In this document: positions 1 to 6,820 of the stretch, in pieces | Layout of the letters: each line of letters opens with the position of its first letter | How positions within the stretch are numbered: position 1 is the first letter of the stretch | Source of the DNA: Pseudomonadota bacterium | Lineage (GTDB): Bacteria > Pseudomonadota > Alphaproteobacteria > UBA2136 > UBA6156 | DNA: 10,751 nucleotides | Assembly: GCA_009927255.1 (NCBI GenBank) | Contig: RFNJ01000112.1 | Span: 1-10,751 of the forward strand | Reading direction: 5' to 3' | Notes under the pieces: model-generated | Databases searched by the model: none | What the model saw: the letters and a program-made list of their open reading frames with translations, nothing else | Told to the model about the DNA's origin: nothing | Translations under genes and position numbers: made by a program

Positions 1-18
1 TAAGAGAAAGAAACGCCG

Positions 19-1020
19 ATGGACATGCTGATGGAACTGAATGGCCTGCTGATGATGGATTGGCTGGGCAAGCCGGTGTGGATGTGGGCGTTGTTTTTGC
101 TGTTTGTGGTGGTGCTGTTGGTGGTGGATTTGGGCATTTTTCATCACGACCAACACGAAATTGGCGTGCAAGAGAGCCTGAAAATGAGCGCCGCCTACAT
201 TGCGCTGGGCGTGCTGTTTGGCGGCTGGGTGTGGTGGGAGTTGGGTGCGGAAAGCGGCCTACTGTATCTAACCGGCTTTGTGGTGGAAAAGAGCTTGGCG
301 ATTGATAACGTATTTGTGATTGCGATGATTTTTACCGCGCTTTCCATCCCGCGCAAATACCAGCACCGCGTGCTGTTTTGGGGCATTTTGGGAGTGATTG
401 TGCTGCGCGGGGTGATGATTGGCGTGGGTGCTGCGTTGGTGCAGGAGATGGCGTGGATTCTTTATATTTTCGCCGCCTTCCTCATCTTCTCCGGCTTCAA
501 GCTGCTATGGCTGGCGGGGCAGGAAGAAGAGATGGACATTAACAAAAACCCGCTGCTGAAATTTTTGCGCAAATATGGCCGCGTGGCGAACGAGTTGCAC
601 GGCCAGAAGTTTTTGGTGCGCCTGAAGGACAACAACACCGGCCACTATGCGTGGTACATGACGCCGCTGCTGGTGGCGCTGCTGCTGGTGGAAGTGGCGG
701 ACGTGATTTTTGCGGTGGATAGCGTGCCGGCAATTTTTGCCATCACCACCGATGCCTACTTGGTGTTTACCAGCAACATCATGGCAATTTTGGGCCTGCG
801 GGCGCTTTACTTTGCGCTTTCGGCGATGATGGAACGCTTTAAGTACTTGAAATATGCCCTTGCAATTCTTCTGATTTTCATTGGAAGCAAAATGTTCATT
901 GCCGATATGTTCGGCCTGATGAAATTCCCGCCCGTGGCAAGCCTGAGCATCACTTTCCTGATTCTTGCAGTTGGGGTGGGGTATAGTTTGTGGAAAACCC
1001 GCAATTTAGCGAAAGGATAG
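19..1020 (+). CDS. TerC family integral membrane protein (Alx/YkoY-like)
   Basis: A 333-residue polytopic membrane protein of the TerC family, whose members (Alx, YkoY, TerC) are linked to manganese export or metal-loading of exported proteins and to tellurite resistance. The two family hallmarks are clear: an acidic EKSLAIDN motif at residues 90-97 and EVADVIFAVDS at residues 225-235, each inside a hydrophobic segment. Hydrophobic stretches at about 22-41, 58-72, 84-106, 120-137, 144-165, 214-236, 248-270, 281-297 and 308-325 suggest about nine helices, with a charged cytoplasmic loop near 168-210. The length fits the Alx-like class. The start at 19 has only a weak purine-rich site (AGAGAAAGAA); several in-frame ATGs follow, so the true start could be up to 12 codons later. 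The stop lies 3 nt before secF, suggesting a shared transcript. No Mn-riboswitch is visible, but only 18 nt of upstream DNA are present. The substrate is not determinable. Confidence 0.93.
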   Translation: MDMLMELNGLLMMDWLGKPVWMWALFLLFVVVLLVVDLGIFHHDQHEIGVQESLKMSAAYIALGVLFGGWVWWELGAESGLLYLTGFVVEKSLAIDNVFVIAMIFTALSIPRKYQHRVLFWGILGVIVLRGVMIGVGAALVQEMAWILYIFAAFLIFSGFKLLWLAGQEEEMDINKNPLLKFLRKYGRVANELHGQKFLVRLKDNNTGHYAWYMTPLLVALLLVEVADVIFAVDSVPAIFAITTDAYLVFTSNIMAILGLRALYFALSAMMERFKYLKYALAILLIFIGSKMFIADMFGLMKFPPVASLSITFLILAVGVGYSLWKTRNLAKG

Positions 1021-1023
1021 ATC

Positions 1024-1959
1024 ATGCGATTCCCGTTACGGCCGTTTGATGCGATTCCGCACTTTGATTTCATGGCTTGGCGCCAGTTTTGGGTGTGGAG
1101 CAGCGCGGCGATGGTGGTGCTGACCCTTGTTCTGCTAGGCTTTAAGGGCTTGAATTACGGCATTGATTTTACCGGCGGCAAGCTGGTGCAGGTGCAAACC
1201 GAGCGGGCTTTGCCGGTGGCCGACGTGCGCGCGGCGGTGGAGCGCGCGGGCTTTGGCGGCGCCAGTATTCAGCAATATGGTGCGGAGAATGAGTTTTTGA
1301 TTCGTCTGCCCGTTGAGGAGGCTAAGGTAGGTGAAGGGGCCACCGCAGGCAGCGATGCGCTGTTGCTGGCGGAAATTGGCAAGGTGGCGCCGGCGGAAAT
1401 TCGGCGGGTGGAGTTTGTGGGGCCGCAAGTGGGGCAAGAATTGCGGGTGAAGGGCTTCACCGCGATGGGTGTGGCGATTATCGCGATTCTGATTTACGTG
1501 TGGCTGCGCTTTGAAATGCGCTATGGCCTTGGCGCGATTTTGGCGCTGGTGCACGACGTGGTGCTGACCATGGGGGTAATGAGCCTGCTGGGCACCGAAA
1601 TGACGCTGACGGTGCTGGCGGCGTTGCTGACGCTGATTGGGTATAGTTTGAACGATACGATTGTGATTTTTGACCGAATTCGGGAAAACCGCGCGCGTTA
1701 TCCCAACCGCCCGCTGGACGAAGTGCTGAACCTGAGCGTGAACCAAACCGTGGCGCGGACGATTATGACCGTTTCCACCGTGATGTTGGTGCTGTTTGCG
1801 CTGCTGATTTGGGGCGGCGAGGTGATTTATGACTTTGCGCTGGTGCTAACCATTGGCACGGTGTTGGGTACCTATTCCAGCGTGTTTGTGGCCAGCCCGG
1901 TGTTGCTGGCTTTAGAGGATTACTATCAACGCATGAAAAAAGAAGGAGCAACCCAATGA
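1024..1959 (+). CDS. secF: Protein translocase subunit SecF
   Basis: SecF, the inner-membrane partner of SecD in the Sec translocon accessory complex, which uses proton motive force to help pull proteins out of SecYEG on the periplasmic side. Seen here: a first membrane segment at about 22-40, the family motif GIDFTGG at 46-52, a periplasmic P4-type domain to about 145 containing VEFVGPQVGQEL, then five further membrane segments. The conserved block GYSLNDTIVIFDRIREN occupies 206-222 and includes the Asp217-Arg218 pair. At 311 residues it has normal SecF length and is not a SecDF fusion. The ribosome binding site AAAGGA overlaps the end of the terC-family gene, and its stop overlaps the following start in ATGA, so translation is probably coupled on both sides. 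Unusually, the gene directly upstream is a TerC-family gene rather than secD; secD may lie outside the window. Confidence 0.97.
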   Translation: MRFPLRPFDAIPHFDFMAWRQFWVWSSAAMVVLTLVLLGFKGLNYGIDFTGGKLVQVQTERALPVADVRAAVERAGFGGASIQQYGAENEFLIRLPVEEAKVGEGATAGSDALLLAEIGKVAPAEIRRVEFVGPQVGQELRVKGFTAMGVAIIAILIYVWLRFEMRYGLGAILALVHDVVLTMGVMSLLGTEMTLTVLAALLTLIGYSLNDTIVIFDRIRENRARYPNRPLDEVLNLSVNQTVARTIMTVSTVMLVLFALLIWGGEVIYDFALVLTIGTVLGTYSSVFVASPVLLALEDYYQRMKKEGATQ

Positions 1960-2573
1960 CAATTTACAGCGCGCGCGCCGAGTTTAAGCCCAAGGGGCTG
2001 GTGGGAATTAGCGACAAGCAAATTGATGAACATTGGAAGCTGTATGAAGGCTATGTGACGCAGAGCAATAACTTGATTAAGCAACTGGCCGACATGCGCG
2101 AAGCGGGGCAGGGGAAAGACCCGATGTTTGCCGACCGCCGTCGCCGCTTGGCCTTTGAAATGTGCGGCATGCTGGTGCATGATTATTACTTTGCCAACCT
2201 GAAGGCCGGGGTGGCCGATGGCGTGGCCAAAGAGTTTAAAAAGCTGGTGAGCGGCAAGTTTGGCAGCTTTGAAAACTGGCTGGCCGATTACAAAGCCTGC
2301 GGCGCCACCCGTGGCGTGGGGCATGCCATTTGCTACCATGATCCCATCACGGGCGATGTGAACAACCACTTTATTGAGATGCACAGCGAAGGGCACATGC
2401 CGGGGTTTCAGGTGTTGCTGAGCATGGACGTGTGGGAGCATGCGTTTTTGCTGGATTATCTGCCCACCGAGCGCGCCAAATACATTGAGGCCTTTTTGGC
2501 CAATGTGAACTGGGAGGTGGTGGAAAGCCGCACGCAGGCGTGTTTGGAGCGGCGGGCGAGTCCGAGGTTTTAG
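1956..2573 (+). CDS. Divergent Fe/Mn-family superoxide dismutase
   Basis: Iron/manganese-family superoxide dismutase, converting superoxide to peroxide and oxygen. All four expected metal ligands can be placed: His26 (in DEHWKLYEGYV), His75 (VHDYYF), Asp158 and His162 (DVWEHAF). Tyr33 is in the gateway-tyrosine position. The sequence diverges from classical SodA/SodB: the helix-1 His-rich motif HxxxH becomes HWKLY, one residue shorter before the gateway Tyr; Gly71 stands at the Fe-SOD Gln69 site; the GWxWL block is replaced by VGHAICY; and a His-rich run (residues 138-147) precedes the ligand block, so a His may fill the water-binding Gln role, as in mycobacterial SOD. There is no signal peptide, so it is probably cytosolic. 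It starts at an ATGA overlap with secF and has a good GGAG site 6-10 nt upstream. Metal preference cannot be called from sequence. Confidence 0.9.
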   Translation: MTIYSARAEFKPKGLVGISDKQIDEHWKLYEGYVTQSNNLIKQLADMREAGQGKDPMFADRRRRLAFEMCGMLVHDYYFANLKAGVADGVAKEFKKLVSGKFGSFENWLADYKACGATRGVGHAICYHDPITGDVNNHFIEMHSEGHMPGFQVLLSMDVWEHAFLLDYLPTERAKYIEAFLANVNWEVVESRTQACLERRASPRF

Positions 2574-2582
2574 GCCGCTGTT

Positions 2583-3329
2583 GTGGAACTGCTGGGCCTG
2601 CCCTGGTTTGATTGGCTGCTGGTGCCGGTGGTGTTTTTCACCGCGATTTTGACGGCGGTGAGCGGAGCAGGAGGCGGCGTGCTGCTGCTGGGGATTATGG
2701 GGTTGGTGCTGCCGGTGGCGGTGGTGGTGCCTGTGCATGGGGCGGTGATGGTGCCGCCTAACTTTTTCCGGGCCTATTTGTTGCTGCGCCATGTGGACTG
2801 GCGGTTTGTGGGGATTGGCACGTTGGGCAGCGTGGTGGGGGCGCTGCTGGTGGCACCTTTTGCGGTGTGGATGCCGCCGCAGTTGATGCATCTGCTGCTA
2901 GGCCTGGGGTTGCTGTTTTTGGTGTGGGCGCCGAAGGGGCGGTTGGATTTTGATTTTCCGGGTAAGGTGCTGGTGTTGGCGCTGGTGACGAGTGTGGTTT
3001 CGATGCTGATTGGTGCGGCGGGGATTTTGTTAAGCGCGGTGCGGCGGCGGGAAGGGCGGGACAAGGAGGCTGTATTGGCCGACCAAAGCGTGCTGATGCT
3101 GGTGCAGCATAGCCTCAAGGCCGGATTATTGGGGATTATGGTAGGCAGTCTTGCCCCCTATTGGACGCTGATTGCGGTGATGGCGGTGGTGGGGATGGCA
3201 GGAACGTGGGTGGGAGTAAATTGGCTGCGCAAAATGGATTTGGCGTGGTTTGATAAGGTGTTTAAAACGGTGGTGAGTGTGGTGGCTTTGGTGCAGCTTT
3301 GGCAGGCGTGGCATCTGCTGGTGTTTTAA
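2583..3329 (+). CDS. TauE/SafE (DUF81) family sulfite/organosulfur exporter-like permease
   Basis: A 248-residue integral membrane protein of the TauE/SafE family, whose members export sulfoacetate, sulfite or other organic anions; the substrate here is unknown. It shows the usual two-fold pattern: an N-terminal helix ending in SGAGGGVLLL (about 27-36), helices near 38-54, 75-93 and 99-115, then a second half beginning near 128 with a Gly-rich IGAAGILL stretch. In the second half a charged RRREGRDKEA loop lies between helices. The start is a GTG 9 nt after the SOD stop; a GAGG run overlapping the end of the SOD gene is about 15 nt upstream, so the ribosome site is poor and translation may depend on coupling. 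It is the last gene of the four-gene run. Its TAA overlaps the stop codon of the convergent gene, and no intrinsic terminator is visible. Confidence 0.88.
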   Translation: MELLGLPWFDWLLVPVVFFTAILTAVSGAGGGVLLLGIMGLVLPVAVVVPVHGAVMVPPNFFRAYLLLRHVDWRFVGIGTLGSVVGALLVAPFAVWMPPQLMHLLLGLGLLFLVWAPKGRLDFDFPGKVLVLALVTSVVSMLIGAAGILLSAVRRREGRDKEAVLADQSVLMLVQHSLKAGLLGIMVGSLAPYWTLIAVMAVVGMAGTWVGVNWLRKMDLAWFDKVFKTVVSVVALVQLWQAWHLLVF

Positions 3330-4696
3330 GCTTTGGTGGCCAGTACTTTATCAATCCGGTTGCCATCGCGGTCAACAATCTCAAATCTCCAGCCTTGATA
3401 GGTGATGGATTCCGCCACGTTGGGAATCCGCTGGAATTGCTCAATCATCAGCCCCGCAAGGGTTTGGTAGCTGGCTTTGGTGCCGGGCAGTGGCCAGTTA
3501 AGCGCGGTGTGTAGGTCTTCAGTTTGCAGCCAGCCAGCCAGCAGCAGTGAACCATCGGCGCGCGCTACCACCGGGTCTTCATCGGTGGCGATGCTGGTGG
3601 CAAAGTCGCCAACAATTGCTTCCAAAATATCGGCGGCGGTCACAATTCCTTCAAAAGTGCCGTGTTCGTCGTAAACTAACCCCATGTGTACGGGTGATTT
3701 TTTCAGAATTTCCACCGCGTCCAAGGCATCAATATTGCTAGGGATGACCGGCGCCGGCCGCACCAGTTTTTGTAAATTGGCGGCGGAAAAATCAGTAACA
3801 TTCAGCAAATCTTTGGCCCAAATAACGCCCAGCATATTATCAATCGTTTTGTTATAAACCGGGTAACGAGAGTGAACACTTTCGGTAAGGATTGCCATGT
3901 TTTTTGGTGTTTTGTCGGCCAGATTAAGGGTGTCCACCAATATGCGCGGCGTCATCACCGAGCGCACCGGTTTATCGCCAAGGCGCATAATGCGGTGAAT
4001 CATGTGCTTTTCACCAGTTTCCAGCACGCCCGAGTGCTCGGCCTCGGCCAGCAGGGTATGAACTTCCTCTTCGGTAACTTTGGCAGCTGCTTGCTTGTCG
4101 GTGCCGGTGATGCGCAACACCGCGCGACCCGAAAAATCCAGCACCCACACCAACGGCAGGGTAAGGGTGGAGAGAATTTCCATAAACGGCGCCACTTTGC
4201 AGGCCACTTTTTCAGGGGCGCTCAGCGCAATTTGCTTGGGCACCAGTTCGCCTAAAATCAATGAAAGATAGGTAATAACCGTCACCACTAAGCCAACACC
4301 GGCAATATAAGCTAAATTTTCGGGTAATCCGCACGATATAAACCACAGTGCCAAACGGTCACCCAGCGTAGCGCCGGAAAACGCGCCAGAGAGAATCCCC
4401 ACCAGCGTAATGCCAATTTGCACGGTGGAAAGAAACCGCCCCGGCTCGGCTGCCAGTTTGAGTGCGCGGCGGGCACCATGCACGCCTTGCTCTTGCAGCA
4501 CTTTAAGCCGCACGGTGCGTGAAGAAATGATGGCCAATTCCGACATTGCCAACAGGCCATTGATGAGCGTAAGCACAATAACAAATGAGATTTCAATAAA
4601 CAGCATAATCCAATCTAACATAAACAGGTCGCCATGGTGCTGCCACTGTGCTGAGATTGCTGGTGAAATGGGCAGATGGCTGGTGTAATAACGCAT
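3326..4696 (-). CDS. CNNM/CorC (HlyC/TlyC) family CBS-domain membrane protein
   Basis: A CNNM/CorC-type protein (formerly called hemolysin-like), a family now associated with Mg2+ or Co2+ transport and homeostasis. Order of parts: a CNNM/DUF21 membrane domain at about 26-215 with hydrophobic segments near 30-50, 93-110, 126-150 and 170-190, including the family pattern INGLLAMSELAIISSR and a later LGELVPKQIAL; a CBS pair at about 245-365 starting with VMTPR (Met248); and a C-terminal CorC/HlyC domain at about 380-456. The start is uncertain. ATG at 4696 has an AGG 5 nt upstream and adds a hydrophilic 25-residue head not usual in the family; ATG at 4621 (MLDWIMLF) would begin directly at the first membrane helix, as homologues do, but has no clear ribosome site. 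It is divergent from the secreted coiled-coil gene and convergent with the TauE-like gene. Confidence 0.92.
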   Translation of the reverse strand: MRYYTSHLPISPAISAQWQHHGDLFMLDWIMLFIEISFVIVLTLINGLLAMSELAIISSRTVRLKVLQEQGVHGARRALKLAAEPGRFLSTVQIGITLVGILSGAFSGATLGDRLALWFISCGLPENLAYIAGVGLVVTVITYLSLILGELVPKQIALSAPEKVACKVAPFMEILSTLTLPLVWVLDFSGRAVLRITGTDKQAAAKVTEEEVHTLLAEAEHSGVLETGEKHMIHRIMRLGDKPVRSVMTPRILVDTLNLADKTPKNMAILTESVHSRYPVYNKTIDNMLGVIWAKDLLNVTDFSAANLQKLVRPAPVIPSNIDALDAVEILKKSPVHMGLVYDEHGTFEGIVTAADILEAIVGDFATSIATDEDPVVARADGSLLLAGWLQTEDLHTALNWPLPGTKASYQTLAGLMIEQFQRIPNVAESITYQGWRFEIVDRDGNRIDKVLATKA

Positions 4697-4727
4697 GGTT
4701 GCCTAGGATGCTGCATAAGGAAGAAAA

Positions 4728-5264
4728 ATGATGATGCATTATCTATATTTAGGAATATTGGCGATTGCAATTATGTGGGGAGGCAGCGCAGCACCTCATG
4801 CCCAAAGCTTTGTGGCAGATGCTGGGCGCCTGAGCGGCAAAGAAGCCCGCGAAGAAAGCCTACGCGCCAGCCAGCTGGAATTGGTGATTGGCAAGTTGCA
4901 AGAGCAGCAGGAGCGCTTGCTGGGGGATATTCGGGCGTTGCAAAGGGCTAATGCGGGGCTGGCCAAGGGGCTGGAAGATGCCAACGCCCGTAGCCAAGCG
5001 CAGGCCGATGAAATGCAGCGGTTGCAGAACACCCAGCTGAGCAACATCCAAACCGTGCAAAAGCAGCTCGCTGCCCGCCTTGATATTATGGGCGACAAAG
5101 CCACCCTGTGGGGCGATGGCCAGCGCGACTGCAAAGAATTGGGCGCCAAGCACCAGCAGTTGAAGGTGACGGTGAAGCCCGATGGCAGCCGCGGCGTGCG
5201 CTACTTGTGCTTTGACGGCAAGGCGCTGCACTTGGGTAGCGAAGTTTATACCGTAGGCGAATAG
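4728..5264 (+). CDS. Secreted or periplasmic coiled-coil protein of unknown function
   Basis: I do not recognise this 178-residue protein. The N-terminus looks like a Sec signal peptide: MMMHYLYL then a hydrophobic core to about residue 17, then a small-residue stretch with a likely cleavage after PHA (residue 25). Residues about 36-118 are highly charged, Gln/Glu/Ala/Leu-rich with heptad-like spacing and almost no Pro or Gly, so a long coiled coil is predicted. A small C-terminal domain (about 120-178) contains two cysteines, Cys135 and Cys161, which could form a disulfide in the periplasm. The first of three tandem ATGs is chosen because AAGGA lies 7-8 nt upstream. The stop is 3 nt before the GTG of the next gene, so the two are probably cotranscribed. 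The overall plan resembles envelope spacer proteins, but no family is assigned. Confidence 0.82.
   Translation: MMMHYLYLGILAIAIMWGGSAAPHAQSFVADAGRLSGKEAREESLRASQLELVIGKLQEQQERLLGDIRALQRANAGLAKGLEDANARSQAQADEMQRLQNTQLSNIQTVQKQLAARLDIMGDKATLWGDGQRDCKELGAKHQQLKVTVKPDGSRGVRYLCFDGKALHLGSEVYTVGE
4742..4770 (-). promoter_or_regulatory. Putative sigma70-type promoter for the CNNM/CorC gene
   Basis: On the minus strand TTGCAA (4765-4770) is followed after exactly 17 bp by TATAGA (4742-4747), with GATAAT overlapping just downstream. Transcription would begin near 4735, about 39 nt before the ATG at 4696. The boxes lie inside the first codons of the divergent secreted-protein gene. This is a match by eye in a short AT-rich patch and could be chance. 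Confidence 0.4.
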
Positions 5265-5267
5265 CCG

Positions 5268-5723
5268 GTGGAATTGCAGTCCATTTTAGATGCGTTGGCA
5301 GTGTTGGGTTGGCCGGGATTTTTGGCCTTTACCGTGTTGTATAATGTGGCGTTGGTGCCGTTTCCTTACGATGTATTTTTGGCCGCCGTGCCGCTGGAAG
5401 TAGGGAGTGGCCACTTGGCGTTTTGGTGGCTGCTGGCCACCCTGGGCATGGTGCTGGCGGGGTTGATTGGCCACGCGATTGGCCGCTGGCTCGACCCCCT
5501 GGTGCGCCCCTGGCTGTTGCAAAAGCGTGGCTATGCCAAGTGCGAGCGGGCGTTGCGCAAACGTGGGGCGTGGGCGGTGGCGCTTTCAGCGATTACGCCG
5601 CTGCCGTTCAGTTTGGTGTGTTGGGCGGCGGGGCTGATGCGCATCAGCCGTTGGCAGTTGGCGCTGGCGGTGGTGGTTAGCCGTGGGCTGCGCAATGCGT
5701 TGGTATTGTGGTTGGCCAGTTAG
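5268..5723 (+). CDS. VTT-domain (YqaA/DedA-like) small membrane protein
   Basis: A 151-residue membrane protein resembling the YqaA branch of the VTT/DedA superfamily, some of whose larger members help flip lipids across the membrane. The evidence is the re-entrant-type hydrophobic N-terminus with PFPYDVFLAAVPL (about 31-43), a Gly-rich second helix ending GHAIGRWLD, a basic linker RKRG, then ITPLPFSLVCWAAGLMRIS (about 109-127), which matches the YqaA-type PLPFK/S-V-CWAAG block. The length is normal for this short branch and below that of full DedA proteins. The GTG start has no strong ribosome site and sits 3 nt after the upstream stop, so coupled translation is likely. Its TAG stop overlaps the stop of the convergent oxidoreductase. 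The substrate is unknown. Confidence 0.82.
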   Translation: MELQSILDALAVLGWPGFLAFTVLYNVALVPFPYDVFLAAVPLEVGSGHLAFWWLLATLGMVLAGLIGHAIGRWLDPLVRPWLLQKRGYAKCERALRKRGAWAVALSAITPLPFSLVCWAAGLMRISRWQLALAVVVSRGLRNALVLWLAS

Positions 5724-6580
5724 GTAAGTTGTTCAACCGCTGCTTGGGCTACGCACGGCGCCAACGCAAAGCCAACTTTGCCTATTCCCGCCACTGCCCA
5801 TACTTTTGGCGCTACTTGGCGGAGCAGCGGCAAGCGCGGGTTGCTGATGGGCCGATACCCCACCCAGGCTTCCAGCAGTTTGGCTTCAGCCAGCATGGGC
5901 ACCAAGGCGCTACCACGCTGCCAAAGTTCGGCGGTGTGTTCGGGGCGCGGCGTGGGTGGTGGTGGGTTGGCGGAGTCGGCGAGCGACAACGTACTGTTTT
6001 TGCTACCAATCATCACGCTGCTGTTCCAATCCGGCACCACAAATAGGTTATCCGCTACCACCGGCGCCGCCAGCGGGGAGGGGGGCTGTAAGCGAATCAC
6101 CTGCCCACGGCTCAGCCGCCATTCGCCCATCATCTGGTGGTTTGGCAGCGGTGCCAGCAAAGCGGCGGTGCCTGCGCCTGCCGCCACGATAATCGCCTCA
6201 AAATCAGCGCTTACATCGTCCAGCGCGTGAATGGTTTGGGTGGTTACTTGGGTGCCCTGATGCCGTACATCTTTATATAACAATTCCAACACCACCGGCA
6301 CATTCAACTGGCGGCTGTTGCCCCACTGGCGGTAAAAACTTTCGGGCGCCACGCCATGAGTGCTGGCCAATTCGCGGGAAATAACGTCCCATTGCTGGAT
6401 GCCGTGGCGTTGCAGCGCATCCACGGGCCGTTGTAGGCTGCTGGGGGTGAGCATCCCCAGTGCGAGGCTGCTGGCGGAAGGATTGCCGCTGCTGAACAGC
6501 GTTACTTGCTTGCCTGCCCGCTGCAAGGCACGGGTGGTAAGCAGGCCGCTGATTCCGGCACCAATGACGGCAATGTTCAT
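5720..6580 (-). CDS. Short FAD-dependent oxidoreductase (DAO family, ThiO/glycine-oxidase-like)
   Basis: A D-amino-acid-oxidase-fold flavoprotein. The FAD-binding Rossmann motif GAGISG is at residues 7-12, followed by TLFSSG at the end of the second strand and the ALGMLTP segment typical of ThiO-like oxidases. A central IIVAAGAGTAALL (about 130-142) is the second dinucleotide-binding strand. A C-terminal GYRPISNPRLPLL then AGIGKVGFALAP (about 242-279) is the usual end of ThiO and related oxidases. At 286 residues it is clearly shorter than the usual 330-370, mainly in the substrate domain. Glycine oxidation for thiamin thiazole synthesis is possible, but no thiS or thiG is nearby, so the substrate is open. 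There is no clear ribosome site: a 12-bp hairpin ends 19 nt upstream of the ATG. It may be expressed together with, or controlled by, the structured RNA upstream. Confidence 0.85.
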   Translation of the reverse strand: MNIAVIGAGISGLLTTRALQRAGKQVTLFSSGNPSASSLALGMLTPSSLQRPVDALQRHGIQQWDVISRELASTHGVAPESFYRQWGNSRQLNVPVVLELLYKDVRHQGTQVTTQTIHALDDVSADFEAIIVAAGAGTAALLAPLPNHQMMGEWRLSRGQVIRLQPPSPLAAPVVADNLFVVPDWNSSVMIGSKNSTLSLADSANPPPPTPRPEHTAELWQRGSALVPMLAEAKLLEAWVGYRPISNPRLPLLRQVAPKVWAVAGIGKVGFALAPCVAQAAVEQLT

Positions 6581-6598
6581 AGCGTAATCATCATGAAA

Positions 6599-6627
6599 CC
6601 CTCCGCTGCGTCAAGCGCAGCGGAGGG
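6599..6627 (-). terminator. Perfect 12-bp GC-rich hairpin, terminator-like, between the structured RNA and the oxidoreductase
   Basis: CCCTCCGCTGCG (6599-6610) is the exact reverse complement of 6616-6627, with a 5-nt loop. On the minus strand it is followed by only three T's, then CATGATG, so it is a weak intrinsic terminator at best. It begins two bases beyond the closing stem of the structured RNA, which suits a 3' terminator of that RNA. It could instead act as a leader hairpin masking or attenuating the gene that starts at 6580. Confidence 0.55.
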
Positions 6628-6629
6628 TA

Positions 6630-6801
6630 GTAGTGGCAATGCTAGATGGTGTCTCGGGCGTGCCCCATGGATTATGCACCTAAGGCCGTTGATTTTTAGG
6701 CACAGAGTGCATGATATGCCTTTCACAGCATACCAAGGCAGCTTATGACCCCGACACAGCAAGGATTACGTCCTCGCAAGGCTTTCCAGACCTGCCACTA
6801 C
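6630..6801 (-). ncRNA. Putative structured RNA of about 172 nt, class unknown
   Basis: This stretch has no convincing reading frame but folds strongly. The ends pair perfectly over 9 bp (6630-6638 with 6793-6801). Further in, GTGTC 6649-6653 pairs with 6753-6757, extended by GGG 6656-6658 with CCC near 6750-6752. A 7-bp stem joins 6728-6734 and 6713-6719 around an 8-nt loop; CCTAA 6696-6700 pairs with 6679-6683 inside an ATGCA/TGCAT helix (6708-6712 with 6674-6678); and a small AGGA/TCCT hairpin lies near 6762-6774. The minus strand is preferred because the 7-bp stem then has a G-U pair (6733-6714), which would be an A-C mismatch on the plus strand, and because the 6599-6627 hairpin follows on that strand. 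I looked for signatures of 4.5S SRP RNA, tmRNA, TPP and cobalamin elements and found none. A 6S-like RNA is possible from size and closed architecture but unproven. Confidence 0.5.
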
Positions 6802-6804
6802 ATG

Positions 6805-6820
6805 CCCCTGCGCGCAGGGG
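6805..6820. repeat. Short perfect palindrome CCCCTGCGCGCAGGGG
   Basis: A 16-bp perfect inverted repeat lies just outside the closing stem of the structured RNA and 44 bp past the rpsB stop. It could form a 6-bp hairpin with a CGCG loop at the 3' end of the rpsB message. No T-run follows on either strand, so it is not a standard intrinsic terminator. It might be an operator-like site or a 5' hairpin of the RNA. Confidence 0.35.

Noticed and set aside
1926..2891. Minus-strand open frame of 321 codons rich in His, Gln and Arg
   Set aside because: It is the antisense of the SOD and TauE-like genes; the composition is the usual shadow of GC-rich coding DNA.
6577..6762. Minus-strand 61-codon frame whose TGA overlaps the oxidoreductase ATG
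   Set aside because: It lies across the folded RNA and hairpin, has no ribosome site, and its sequence shows no protein-like pattern; a leader peptide is not excluded but is not supported.
6630..6801. Identification of the structured RNA as SRP 4.5S, tmRNA, TPP or cobalamin element
   Set aside because: The GGAA-type SRP loop, tmRNA tag and tRNA-like end, the TPP CUGAGA core and the cobalamin box were not found on either strand.
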